DNA from: an uncultured Agathobacter sp.
GTDB lineage: Bacteria; Bacillota; Clostridia; Lachnospirales; Lachnospiraceae
Direction: 5' to 3'
Assembly: GCA_934358675.1 (NCBI GenBank)
Contig: CAKRKX010000123.1
Location: 1-5,870 of the forward strand
DNA length: 5,870 nucleotides
Positions 5,765 to 5,870 of this stretch are shown here, piece by piece. Under the pieces are notes generated by a model. The model was given only the letters and a program-made list of their open reading frames with translations, was not told the origin of the DNA and made no database searches. Every line of letters starts with the position of its first letter. Position 1 is the first letter of the stretch. The position numbers and the translations under genes were made by a program.

Positions 5765-5870
5765 ATGGGAATTATGGTGAGGGGAACACTTACCATCAGC
5801 GGAGAAGGAAGCTTGAAAGTCCAGGGAGAAAGTGATGCTAGTTGCTATGGAATCTATGTTAGTGGAAAAC
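5765..5870 (+). CDS. Continuation of the secreted repeat protein past the TAG, runs off the window
   Basis: Directly after the TAG, in the same frame, the sequence reads MGIMVRGTLTISGEGSLKV followed by QGESDASCYGIYVSGK, and it is still open at 5870. 'GIxVxGTLTISGxGSLxVxG' followed by 'YGIYVSG' is the natural next repeat unit after the LEGKNKVEN unit upstream, so both halves belong to one ancestral reading frame. An ATG follows the stop without a gap (TAGATG), so ribosomes that terminate could restart there. No Shine-Dalgarno sequence precedes it, and the product would lack a signal peptide. It is best read as the downstream part of a pseudogene or a read-through gene. Confidence 0.6.
   Translation, partial: MGIMVRGTLTISGEGSLKVQGESDASCYGIYVSGK

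Noticed and set aside
5303..5870. A right-hand inverted repeat matching GGGGCTGT
   Set aside because: No ACAGCCCC or close variant was found by eye, so the far end of the insertion element appears lost or lies outside the window.
1..5870. CRISPR arrays, tRNA or rRNA genes, phage or defence genes
   Set aside because: No regularly spaced repeats, cloverleaf sequences or recognisable proteins of these kinds were seen on either strand.

Overview
The window reads as a piece of a low-to-moderate GC Gram-positive genome, most likely a gut Lachnospiraceae (Roseburia, Eubacterium/Agathobacter or Butyrivibrio-like). The evidence is strong AGGAGG-type ribosome binding sites, sigma-A style promoters, a secreted multi-modular starch enzyme ending in a lysine-rich bacterial Ig-like domain, and an IS1182-type transposase remnant of the kind common in that family. 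The family-level assignment is inference from protein style; no marker gene is present.

Layout: (1) 1-113, the last 36 codons of an MgtE-type magnesium transporter. (2) 114-383, a 270-base AT-rich intergenic region. It holds a good sigma-A promoter (250-278), a weaker second candidate (284-313), and a leader with a perfect 9-bp inverted repeat and a small palindrome. (3) 384-4919, one very large gene for a secreted 1511-residue GH13 alpha-amylase. It has several N-terminal starch-binding and Ig-like modules, a complete catalytic domain, and a long lysine-rich C-terminal tail without an LPXTG anchor. (4) 4920-4985, a short inverted repeat and a very strong 17-bp intrinsic terminator hairpin directly behind the stop codon. 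(5) 4999-about 5302, a decayed IS1182-family transposase. Three recognisable family blocks lie in three different reading frames, so most of the gene has been deleted. (6) 5303-5422, a short region with an extended -10 promoter candidate and a perfect ribosome binding site. (7) 5423-5870, the start of a second secreted protein, with a repeat-rich sequence resembling clostridial beta-helix or carbohydrate-binding domain proteins. An in-frame TAG at 5762-5764 splits it, and the same frame continues past that stop to the window edge.

Functionally the window centres on extracellular starch degradation. The amylase would be exported by Sec, hold granular or soluble starch through its binding modules, and release malto-oligosaccharides for uptake by transporters outside this window. 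The second secreted protein may also be a surface glycan-binding protein, but nothing ties it directly to starch. The two genes are separated by a terminator and an IS remnant, so they are unlikely to share a transcript. I do not see a clearly undescribed system. The points most worth a second look are the missing wall anchor on a multi-module amylase, the IS-derived material behind its stop codon, and the amber codon inside the downstream gene.
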